6,779 nucleotides of DNA. Source: Desulfovibrio sp. OttesenSCG-928-G15. Its GTDB lineage: Bacteria; Desulfobacterota; Desulfovibrionia; Desulfovibrionales; Desulfovibrionaceae. The DNA lies in assembly GCA_030266525.1 (NCBI GenBank), contig JAJDIC010000100.1, forward strand, positions 1-6,779. Direction: 5' to 3'. How positions within the stretch are numbered: position 1 is the stretch's first letter; each line of letters begins with the position of its first letter. The translations under genes and the position numbers were made by a program. Below the pieces are notes generated by a model, which saw only the letters and a program-made list of their open reading frames with translations, was not told where the DNA came from and made no database searches. Positions 1 to 6,779 of this stretch are shown here, one piece after another.

Positions 1-3000
1 ATACGCACGCCAACAAAACCCATGGTTGGCACAAAAAAACCGATTTCCCTTCCCGCCTGGCAATATCCCTTATCTTCCGAAGCAGATATGTCTGCCCTGG
101 ACCTGCCTCCCTCCAAATCCTTGCCGCCACACAGCAGTATGGCCTGTTCTTCCCCCAATGGCGAATTTCTGTTGCTCGCCCCAGACAAGGAAGCCGACTT
201 TGCTACCAAGCCCCTGGTCGTGCACAGTATGGACACCGGAAAAAGCAGCCAGCTTTTCGTACCGGGGCCATCCGGGCCGGAGGCGCTCACTGTACAAAGG
301 GTTTTCAGCAAAACGGACGGAACGACCAGTGGCAGCGATTCCTCCAGACTTAGCAGCTATGCCGAAAAAGTCGTGTTTTCCCCCATTGGCTCGCTTATGG
401 CCCTGCCGGACAGGGATGGCTCCATCCACTTCTTTTCCCTGTATGAAAACGCAAAGCATCTCGGCAGTTTGAACAAAGACCACAAAGTGGGCAGCTACCG
501 CATTAACGAACTGGTTCTTGCCGCCATTCTGGATGACGAGACGCCGGAGCATCCCTTCTTGTACTTCTACCCCAAAGGGCAGCACTCGGGCCTGGCCCTG
601 CTGGCCGAGTTTGCCCTTACCGACCCGAAAAATATGGATGTTTCCCGGGTTGTGTTCAACAAAGCAAACGCCCCCACGAACATGGTGCTCGCGCCGGACA
701 ACCGGGCGGTCATTTTTACTGAATCGGGCCTCACCTACATGCTGGATGCGGCAGACGGCAAAATGGGTCTCATCCCGGAAAGCCGCAATGCGCGCATTAC
801 AGACGGGGCTTTTTCCGGCGATGGAACGCTTTTGGCCATGATTTCCGACAAGGGAGATCTGTACCTTTCCCGCGACAAGGGGGCTTTTTCCACCCACCCC
901 ACCGGACTGACCGGCATTACCGCCCTGATTACAGATACAAAAGGCACGCGGGTGTGGCTCTCAAGCGGTTCCGACAAAAACGACGCAACAAACACATTAA
1001 GTATGTTTGACCTTGGGACGCAAAAACTCCACCAGTATCAAGGAACTCTGGGCAGCATACAACATCTGGTTTTCAGCCCGGAGCGCGATGCCGCCATCGC
1101 TATCCAGATTCAGAAAAACTTGCCGAAAGGCAGCAAAGCCGGTTTTGACGACAAGCTGCGGCCCCTTTTCCATACAACCCAGTGGCAGGAAGGCAACGCC
1201 CTCCTGTTTGACTGGCCGTACGAACAGGGATTTGTTTTTGTTTCAGAAAACGCCTCACACGCCATTTTTTTCTCAGATGCGATAGAATTCTACACGCGTT
1301 CCATAGACTCCTACGTATATTCCTCGGCAGACAAAAAAATCACCACCATGGTAAACAACGAACTCGTGGAATTTGGTTACGACTGTTTCATGAACGTCGA
1401 AGGTTCCGCTGCCCTTTCCGCAGATGGCAAGGTGCTTGCCTCAACAGCGCAAGAAACAACCCGAGGCGCCACCCGCCTTGTGCTTTTCAGTACCGAAAGC
1501 GGCAGCCAGCTTTTGCAGACTCCGATAGATACGCGCAGTATGCACCCCATCAACTCCGCCGCCTTTTTGCATAACGCCCCGCACCGTTTGCTCACCGCCT
1601 CCCGCGATGGCGTACGTCTGTGGGACCTCAAAAAGAACCCGCTGGAACCGACCACGGTTCTGCGCTGGGTCTTTTTGAGCAACGGCAACCACCTGGTGCT
1701 GGACCAGGATTCGCGCTTTGATACCCCAAACATCGACAAGCTAGACGGCGTGCACTGGACCGCCGCTTCCGTGCCGGGCAAGGCCCTGCCCCTGGAATGC
1801 TTCATGCGTGACTATTACCAGCCGCGCCTGGCTGAATACGTTCTGGCCAGGCGGCATTTGCCGCCGGTTACGGGTATTGACGAGAAGAATCTCTATCAGG
1901 CCAAGGTGGCTGTGCGCAAAGTCATGCCCGAGCCCGGCATGCCAAACCATGTATCGGTTGTGGTGGAGGTCGATTCTGCCAAAGACGGTACGCCCCAAGA
2001 AGTGCGCGACCTCAAGCTCTTCCGGGACGGCGTTCTGGTGGCCTGGAACAAGGGCGCGGCAGGTGACGGCCGCCTGGAACTCAAAGACGGCAAGGCCTTT
2101 GTGATATTTGACAAAATCGCCCTGCCCGGACGCAAAAACGCCGTCACCTTCACCGCTTACGCTTTCAACGAAGACAAGGTGCGGTCCAATACCGGCAGGC
2201 TCTACCACCGCTACACGCCGGAAGACAAGGGCACATCCCGCCTGCATCTTGTGGCCGTTGGCATAAACGCCTTTACCAACCCGGACTGGAATCTGCGTTT
2301 TGCCGCCAACGACGCCAAGGCTTTCAGCGAAACGCTGCCCCGCTATCTGGAGCTTGGTGAAAAAGCGGATGTACGCCTGCTGGCCGCGCGGGCAGAACCG
2401 GCCAATGCCACGCGGGAGCGTATCGAGAGGGAACTGGCCCGCCTGAGCGGCGTTGGTAGCGGCCTACTTTCCCGTGATGAAGCGGCAATTTCCGGCCCGG
2501 ACGATGTGGTGGTCATTACCGTATCCACCCACGGGATTACGGAAAAGGACACCTTTTACATTTTCCCGGCAGATATTACCGGTACAGGCCGGGCCATTAC
2601 ACCAGAACTGCTGGGCAAGGCCATTTCAGCCGAGCAACTGGGCGAATGGATGACCCCGCTGGACGCCAGAGAAATCGTGCTCATACTCGACACCTGCGAA
2701 TCAGGCACAGCCCTTGGCGGCGATAGCTTCAGGCCCGGCCCCATGGGCGACAAGGGCCTTGGCCAACTCGTATATGACAAGGGCATCCGGGTACTTTGCG
2801 CCACCAACGACAACAGCGCCACGCTGGAAGCCGACGCCCTGGAACACGGCATCCTCTCTTACGTGCTGCTCAAGGAAGGCCTGGAAGAAGGCAAAGCCGC
2901 CCTGCCCGGCACAAAGGACGCCAGCATCCGCGACTGGCTGCGCTACGGCAAAACCCGCACCGCAGAACTCTACGCGAAAATCCGCTCCCACGGGAGCCTT

Positions 3001-3180
3001 GGCCTGACCAGAGGCAAGGTGCGCTACGAGGCCCCGCCCATAGCGGTGCAGAAACAAGAGACCGGAGAATCACAAAACCCCGGCCAGAGCCAGAATCTTG
3101 GCCAGGCTCTGCGCCTCGGCCAGGAACCCTACCTCTTTGACAAGGAAGGCGAATCCACCCTGCTTCGCCTGCAACAATAA
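1..3180 (+). CDS. WD40-like propeller / caspase-like (C14) protease, copy A, 5' partial
   Basis: Probable cysteine protease with an N-terminal sensing or binding propeller. Residues are counted from the Met codon at 22. Propeller-type blades fill about residues 1-540, for example the FSPIGS blade near 120, SGDGT near 265, FSPERD near 352, SADGK near 475, and a classical final blade ending DGVRLWDL (Trp534). A conserved linker (about 540-620) and a beta-sandwich-like domain (about 620-735) lead to the peptidase domain (about 740-1005). That domain starts LHLVAVGINAF and shows both clan CD signatures: STHG with catalytic His837, and LILDTCESG with catalytic Cys892. The last 45 or so residues are a Gln/Gly-rich tail. 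The reading frame is open to base 1. The Met at 22 has no Shine-Dalgarno sequence, and the codons before it align without a gap to copy B (for example Pro codons at 10 and 19, Trp codon at 58). The true start therefore lies upstream, probably about 300 residues earlier with a signal peptide as in copy B. Architecture is confident; substrate and biological role are unknown. Confidence 0.9.
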   Translation: MRTPTKPMVGTKKPISLPAWQYPLSSEADMSALDLPPSKSLPPHSSMACSSPNGEFLLLAPDKEADFATKPLVVHSMDTGKSSQLFVPGPSGPEALTVQRVFSKTDGTTSGSDSSRLSSYAEKVVFSPIGSLMALPDRDGSIHFFSLYENAKHLGSLNKDHKVGSYRINELVLAAILDDETPEHPFLYFYPKGQHSGLALLAEFALTDPKNMDVSRVVFNKANAPTNMVLAPDNRAVIFTESGLTYMLDAADGKMGLIPESRNARITDGAFSGDGTLLAMISDKGDLYLSRDKGAFSTHPTGLTGITALITDTKGTRVWLSSGSDKNDATNTLSMFDLGTQKLHQYQGTLGSIQHLVFSPERDAAIAIQIQKNLPKGSKAGFDDKLRPLFHTTQWQEGNALLFDWPYEQGFVFVSENASHAIFFSDAIEFYTRSIDSYVYSSADKKITTMVNNELVEFGYDCFMNVEGSAALSADGKVLASTAQETTRGATRLVLFSTESGSQLLQTPIDTRSMHPINSAAFLHNAPHRLLTASRDGVRLWDLKKNPLEPTTVLRWVFLSNGNHLVLDQDSRFDTPNIDKLDGVHWTAASVPGKALPLECFMRDYYQPRLAEYVLARRHLPPVTGIDEKNLYQAKVAVRKVMPEPGMPNHVSVVVEVDSAKDGTPQEVRDLKLFRDGVLVAWNKGAAGDGRLELKDGKAFVIFDKIALPGRKNAVTFTAYAFNEDKVRSNTGRLYHRYTPEDKGTSRLHLVAVGINAFTNPDWNLRFAANDAKAFSETLPRYLELGEKADVRLLAARAEPANATRERIERELARLSGVGSGLLSRDEAAISGPDDVVVITVSTHGITEKDTFYIFPADITGTGRAITPELLGKAISAEQLGEWMTPLDAREIVLILDTCESGTALGGDSFRPGPMGDKGLGQLVYDKGIRVLCATNDNSATLEADALEHGILSYVLLKEGLEEGKAALPGTKDASIRDWLRYGKTRTAELYAKIRSHGSLGLTRGKVRYEAPPIAVQKQETGESQNPGQSQNLGQALRLGQEPYLFDKEGESTLLRLQQ
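1471..2663 (+). repeat. Direct repeat, copy A unit (linker, beta-sandwich, peptidase first half)
   Basis: This stretch aligns without any gap to 5587-6779 at a constant offset of 4116 bases. I counted about 91 mismatches over 1193 bases (about 92% identity). Identity is uneven: about 87% over 1471-1680, about 96% over 1681-2160 and about 91% over 2161-2663. It codes for the last propeller blades, the linker, the beta-sandwich and the peptidase domain up to just before the catalytic Cys. The 90 bases directly before it (1381-1470) match their counterpart at only about 52%. The repeat probably continues past 2663, but the window ends before its partner does. Confidence 0.9.
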
Positions 3181-3192
3181 ACAGACAGTGCC
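3181..3192 (+). other. Intergenic spacer without a visible Shine-Dalgarno sequence
   Basis: Twelve bases separate the TAA stop of copy A (3178-3180) from the ATG of copy B (3193). The spacer is an in-frame run of four codons (aca gac agt gcc), so both genes share one reading frame. No purine-rich GGAGG-like element lies within the usual distance of the ATG, and there is no room for a promoter or terminator. I infer one transcript, with copy B translated by coupling or reinitiation after copy A. The sequence does not prove this. Confidence 0.6.
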
Positions 3193-6100
3193 ATGAAAAC
3201 ACCGTTTGCATCCGCCCTCTTCCGCCATACAGTAAAGGCCGCGCTGCTCGTCTGCGTGGTGAGCTTCACGCTTGCGGCCGACAAGGCCCGCCCAGCCGCA
3301 TACGCCCCGCAGAACATGAGCAGGGAAGCGTACTTCGAGCTCATCGAACGGAAAATTCCGGCCATCAGAGAGCGGTTCAAAGAAATACAGCACCCCCTGG
3401 ACACCTCGGACGGCAGGAAGCTGGAAATTGCGGAGCGCAACAAGATACTCGACTCAATCATGGACTGGGCCGTAGGTGCCTGGGAGCTGCAAAGAGATAA
3501 TCCGCAAGAAGGAGAAGAGCCCATCAGGGTGATCAAGAGCAAAAGAGCCGCCTGGAAACACAAGCTGGAAGTCAACCTTGACGCGCTCCGCTCGCTCGGC
3601 ATGACAGAAGGCGAGGCTCTGATCTCCCTGTATTCGTCCCAGGCCGAAGAATTGTACCGGCATGAGAAGACCACCATCATAGCTGCCAAAACCCAACTCA
3701 TGGTGCAGGGACGCTACCAGCAAAAAACTCAAGACTATGCCCCTGGCAACTACAGCCTTATCTCAAGTATCGCCCTAGCGGGCAGGAGCATTGTGCTCAT
3801 TGGCGACACCGCCTATGACCGCCATTCCGGCCTGGAACTCTGGAACATGGACAATTTCAACGGCATGCTGGCTTTGCCCTTCGGCAACACGATTCTGGCC
3901 ACACACGTTTCCGGAGATTCCGGTCAGGATGTTGAGCTGCGCCTGCTGAACGGGCTTACCGGAGAAGTGTTGTTCACTTCTCCCAAACTGCCGGAAAGCA
4001 TAGTAGACCTGGAACCGGGGGCCAGCACGATATATGTATCCGACGGAGAACAGCTGTATGGCTTTGACCTTGCCAGGCCCGCTGATCCCCTGTTCAAGGT
4101 GCCCCCTGCAAAACAGCCCGCCCGTTGGGAATATTTGATTGGCGCCAACAGCTATGACATGTATACGATGCCCGATGCGAGCTCGGCGGCATTGCACAAG
4201 GTTGCGCGCAAGTTGGGCATGGTACCCCAAAACCCTTCCCCCAGCGGGCAGTTCACCCTGCTGCTCCCGGCAACATACAAAGCCGGCAAAACAAGCACCC
4301 CGCTGCATGTGTTCAACGCCAAAACCGGCAAGGCCTCACCCCTAGTTCTTCACACCGGACAAGGTGAAACGCCCCTGACCATCGAGCGGGCCTTTACCGA
4401 CCCAAACGCCATTATCAATGGGGAATCCAGGGCGGAGCGGGCAAACAACTCCATCTTTTATTCCCCCATCGGTTCGATTATGGCCGTTCAGGATGTTGAC
4501 CAGGCTCTGCACTTCTTTGCCTTGAGCGACACTGTGCAACATGTCGGCTCTTTGGCCGGGGAAGCGCGTATCGGCAGCTACAAAATCCCCGAGCTTGTGC
4601 TGGCCGCCATCCTTGATGACGAAAATCCGGAAAACCCCCTCCTGCTGTTTCGCCCGAAGGCCAGCGCGGATATGGCCCTTGTGGCGGAAGTCTATTTTGC
4701 TGAAAAGACCCGCATCGACCTTAGCCGCATCGTATTCAACAAAAAGAACGCGCCCGTGTCTGTTGCCGTATCGTCCAAAGACCGGGCCGTGGTGCTTACA
4801 GAATCGGGCACCGCCTTTCACATCAATCTTGAAAACGGCTCAACCGAACTCATCCCAGAAAGCACAAAAGCGCGCATAAGCGCGGTCGCCTTTTCCGGGG
4901 ATGGCACCGTTCTGGCCCTGGCCGACCGCGATGGGAATCTCTATGTTTCCCGCAATGAAGAGGTATTTTCCGTATACAAAACCGGTAGTTCCAACCTGTA
5001 CATGCTGGCCCTGGACGGGCCGGGGCAGCGTATATGGTTCGCCGGTACCAGTGGAATAATAGATGAGGCCGGGCAGTCCATTTCGTCCTCGTCACTGGGC
5101 CTGCTCATGCCGCAGGAGCAACGCGTTGTTCTCCATGAAGCCGCGCTTGATGGCGTGAACAACCTCAGCTTCAGCCCGGAACGGGACCGGGCCGTTGTCA
5201 TATACAACCGCGACAGGGAGCAGGAGCCGGAGGCAACCGGGCTGGATGCACTCATGCGCCCCCACTTTCAGATAACTCCCTGGGAAGAGGGGCAGATTTC
5301 CCTGCTCGGCTGGAAAGGTTGGGACGCGCAAGGCTTTGTAGTAACTCCTGGCGCATCGTATATGGCCTTCAAAAGGGACGGAATAATAGAAACAGATGCA
5401 GAAATAAGCCTGCGGGCCTTCAACACCTACCTCTACAGCGCGAAAAAGAAACAAAGCGTCCGGCTGGTCAACAACACGCGGGTGGAGTTCGGCTACCAGA
5501 TTTTTGACGATACCTCCGGGGCCATTGCCATTTCTGCGGACGGCAAAATACTCGCCTCCACAGCCACGGATGATGATGTGGGCGGCACCCGCCTCGTGCT
5601 GTTCAGCACTGAAAGCGGCAACCAGCTTCTGCAAACTCCGGTGGATACGCGCGGCATGTACCCCATCAACTCCGCCGCCTTTTTGCACAAGGCCCCGCAC
5701 CGTTTGCTCACCGCCTCCCGCGATGGCGTGCGCCTGTGGGATCTCAAGCAAAACCCGCTGGAGCCGACCACGGTGCTGCAATGGGTCTTCCTGAACAACG
5801 GCAACCACCTGGTGCTGGACAAGGATTCGCGCTTTGATACCCCGAATATCGACAAGCTAGACGGCGTGCACTGGACCGCCGCTTCCGTGCCGGGCAAGGC
5901 CCTGCCCCTGGAATGCTTCATGCGCGATTATTACCAGCCGCGCCTGGCCGAATACATTCTCGCCGGGCGGCACTTGCCGCCGGTTACGGGCATTGGCGAG
6001 AAGAATCTGTATCAGGCCAAGGTGGCTGTGCGCAAAGTCATGCCCGAGCCCGGCATGCCGAACCATGTATCGGTTGTAGTGGAGGTCGATTCGGCCAAAG

Positions 6101-6779
6101 ACGGTACGCCCCAGGAAGTGCGCGACCTCAAGCTCTTCCGGGACGGCGTTCTGGTGGCCTGGAACAAGGGCGCGGCAGGTGACGGCCGCCTGGAACTCAA
6201 AGACGGCAAGGCCTTTGTGATATTTGACAAAATCGCCCTGCCCGGACGCAAAAGCGCCGTCACCTTTACCGCTTACGCTTTCAACGAAGACAAAGTGCGC
6301 TCTAATACCGGCAGGCTTTACCACCGCTACACGCCGGAAGATAAGGGCATATCCCGTCTGCATCTTGTGGCCGTTGGCATAAACGCCTTTACCAACCCGG
6401 ACTGGAACCTGCGCTTTGCCGCCAACGACGCCAAGGCTTTCAGCGAAACGCTGCCCCGCTATCTGGAGCTTGGCGAAAAAGCGGATATACGCCTGCTGGC
6501 CGCGCGAGCGGAATCGGCCAATGCCACACGGGAGCGAATTGAGCGGGAACTGGCCCGCCTGTGCGGCCAGGATAGCGGCCTGCTCTCCCGTGATGAAGCA
6601 GCGATTTCCGGCCCGGACGATGTGGTGGTCATTACCGTATCCACCCACGGCATCACGGAAAAAGACACCTTTTACATTTTCCCGTCAGACATTCCCGGCA
6701 CAGGCCGGGCCATCACCCCGGACCTCCTGGGCAAGGCCATCTCGGCCGAGCAGTTAAGCGAATGGATGACCCCGCTGGA
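3193..6779 (+). CDS. Exported WD40-like propeller / caspase-like (C14) protease, copy B, 3' partial
   Basis: Tandem paralogue of copy A, open for 1195 complete codons and running off the window. The ATG at 3193 is the first possible start after the copy A stop. It opens a Sec signal peptide: basic residues (Arg11, His12, Lys15), a hydrophobic core AALLVCVVSFTLA, and a likely cleavage site after Ala28 or Ala29. The Cys in the core is not in a good lipobox, so a lipoprotein is unlikely. Residues 42-180 are charged and probably helical. Propeller-like sequence follows, from about 185 to 850 (FYSPIGS, AFSGDGT, FSPERD, ISADGK, final DGVRLWDL with Trp849). Then come the linker (850-930), the beta-sandwich (about 934-1050) and the peptidase domain from about 1055 (LHLVAVGINAF). 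The catalytic His1152 in STHG is present. By alignment the catalytic Cys codon falls about 32 bases past the window end, so activity cannot be judged here. Expected role: an exported or periplasmic cysteine protease with a binding propeller. The target is unknown. Confidence 0.9.
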   Translation, partial: MKTPFASALFRHTVKAALLVCVVSFTLAADKARPAAYAPQNMSREAYFELIERKIPAIRERFKEIQHPLDTSDGRKLEIAERNKILDSIMDWAVGAWELQRDNPQEGEEPIRVIKSKRAAWKHKLEVNLDALRSLGMTEGEALISLYSSQAEELYRHEKTTIIAAKTQLMVQGRYQQKTQDYAPGNYSLISSIALAGRSIVLIGDTAYDRHSGLELWNMDNFNGMLALPFGNTILATHVSGDSGQDVELRLLNGLTGEVLFTSPKLPESIVDLEPGASTIYVSDGEQLYGFDLARPADPLFKVPPAKQPARWEYLIGANSYDMYTMPDASSAALHKVARKLGMVPQNPSPSGQFTLLLPATYKAGKTSTPLHVFNAKTGKASPLVLHTGQGETPLTIERAFTDPNAIINGESRAERANNSIFYSPIGSIMAVQDVDQALHFFALSDTVQHVGSLAGEARIGSYKIPELVLAAILDDENPENPLLLFRPKASADMALVAEVYFAEKTRIDLSRIVFNKKNAPVSVAVSSKDRAVVLTESGTAFHINLENGSTELIPESTKARISAVAFSGDGTVLALADRDGNLYVSRNEEVFSVYKTGSSNLYMLALDGPGQRIWFAGTSGIIDEAGQSISSSSLGLLMPQEQRVVLHEAALDGVNNLSFSPERDRAVVIYNRDREQEPEATGLDALMRPHFQITPWEEGQISLLGWKGWDAQGFVVTPGASYMAFKRDGIIETDAEISLRAFNTYLYSAKKKQSVRLVNNTRVEFGYQIFDDTSGAIAISADGKILASTATDDDVGGTRLVLFSTESGNQLLQTPVDTRGMYPINSAAFLHKAPHRLLTASRDGVRLWDLKQNPLEPTTVLQWVFLNNGNHLVLDKDSRFDTPNIDKLDGVHWTAASVPGKALPLECFMRDYYQPRLAEYILAGRHLPPVTGIGEKNLYQAKVAVRKVMPEPGMPNHVSVVVEVDSAKDGTPQEVRDLKLFRDGVLVAWNKGAAGDGRLELKDGKAFVIFDKIALPGRKSAVTFTAYAFNEDKVRSNTGRLYHRYTPEDKGISRLHLVAVGINAFTNPDWNLRFAANDAKAFSETLPRYLELGEKADIRLLAARAESANATRERIERELARLCGQDSGLLSRDEAAISGPDDVVVITVSTHGITEKDTFYIFPSDIPGTGRAITPDLLGKAISAEQLSEWMTPL
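5587..6779 (+). repeat. Direct repeat, copy B unit, cut by the window end
   Basis: Partner of the unit at 1471-2663. Bases 6115-6253 match 1999-2137 perfectly (139 bases), including all synonymous positions. The stretch equivalent to 1741-1800 (5857-5916) is also identical. The repeat lies wholly inside coding sequence and shows no transposase, terminal inverted repeats or target duplication. It is a product of gene duplication, probably with later gene conversion, and not an insertion sequence. Confidence 0.9.

Noticed and set aside
70..897. Long minus-strand open frame (275 codons)
   Set aside because: It is codon-aligned antisense to copy A, where stops arise only from sense TTA, CTA or TCA codons, which are rare here. 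It has no recognisable motif, and the sense strand is clearly coding.
3085..3111. Inverted repeat CAGAGCC / GGCTCTG as a possible terminator
   Set aside because: The stem is only 7 base pairs with a 13-base loop, there is no T-run, and it lies inside the coding sequence of copy A, about 70 bases before the stop. The Gln/Gly repeat explains it.
3178..3195. Stop-codon readthrough to give one fused double protein
   Set aside because: The frames do match, but the stop is TAA with no visible recoding signal, and fusion would place a signal peptide in the middle of the protein. Two separate genes are simpler.
3193..3282. Lipoprotein signal in copy B (Cys21)
   Set aside because: The Cys sits in the middle of the hydrophobic core with Val before it, so it does not fit a lipobox. 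A type I cleavage site follows later.
5092..5808. Minus-strand open frame (238 codons)
   Set aside because: It is codon-aligned antisense to copy B, with the same cause, and has no motif or start signal of its own.
5857..6648. Minus-strand open frame (263 codons) with a similar partner at 1741-2247
   Set aside because: The similarity between the two only mirrors the sense-strand duplication. Both are codon-aligned shadows of the coding strand.
1471..6779. The direct repeat as an insertion sequence or transposon
   Set aside because: Both units are in-frame parts of paralogous genes, with no transposase, terminal inverted repeats or target-site duplication.

Overview
The window holds two large genes on the + strand, head to tail. 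They are tandem paralogues of one architecture: a WD40-like beta-propeller, a conserved linker, a beta-sandwich domain, then a C-terminal caspase-like peptidase (family C14, clan CD). The first gene is cut at its 5' end by the window edge and the second at its 3' end. Coding sequence fills the window except for a 12-base spacer at 3181-3192. I see no RNA gene, mobile element, CRISPR array or recognisable terminator.

The organism is a bacterium with a GC content that looks to be in the mid-to-upper fifties by eye. The second protein starts with a clear Sec-type signal peptide, so these look like exported (periplasmic or secreted) proteins of a probably Gram-negative cell. Codon use and style would fit a Desulfovibrio-like deltaproteobacterium, but this is a weak impression and not a sequence-based assignment.

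Layout: 1-3180 is the 3' part of copy A (1052 residues counted from the Met codon at 22, which is probably not its true start), ending with an intact catalytic His/Cys pair and a Gln/Gly-rich tail. 3181-3192 is the spacer, with no evident Shine-Dalgarno sequence. 3193-6779 is copy B: signal peptide, charged helical region, propeller, linker, beta-sandwich and the first half of the peptidase domain with its catalytic His. The window stops about 32 bases before the expected catalytic Cys codon.

The most notable point is the mosaic relationship of the copies. Their propeller (presumed sensor) halves have diverged strongly and carry several indels. Their 3' parts (1471-2663 against 5587-6779) align without a gap at about 92% nucleotide identity by hand count, with a central tract near 96% and one perfect 139-base run. 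The change at the boundary is abrupt. This looks like an old duplication in which recombination or gene conversion keeps the effector half uniform while the sensor half diversifies. How the genes work together is inference: probably an operon of exported proteases that share one catalytic activity but recognise different things.
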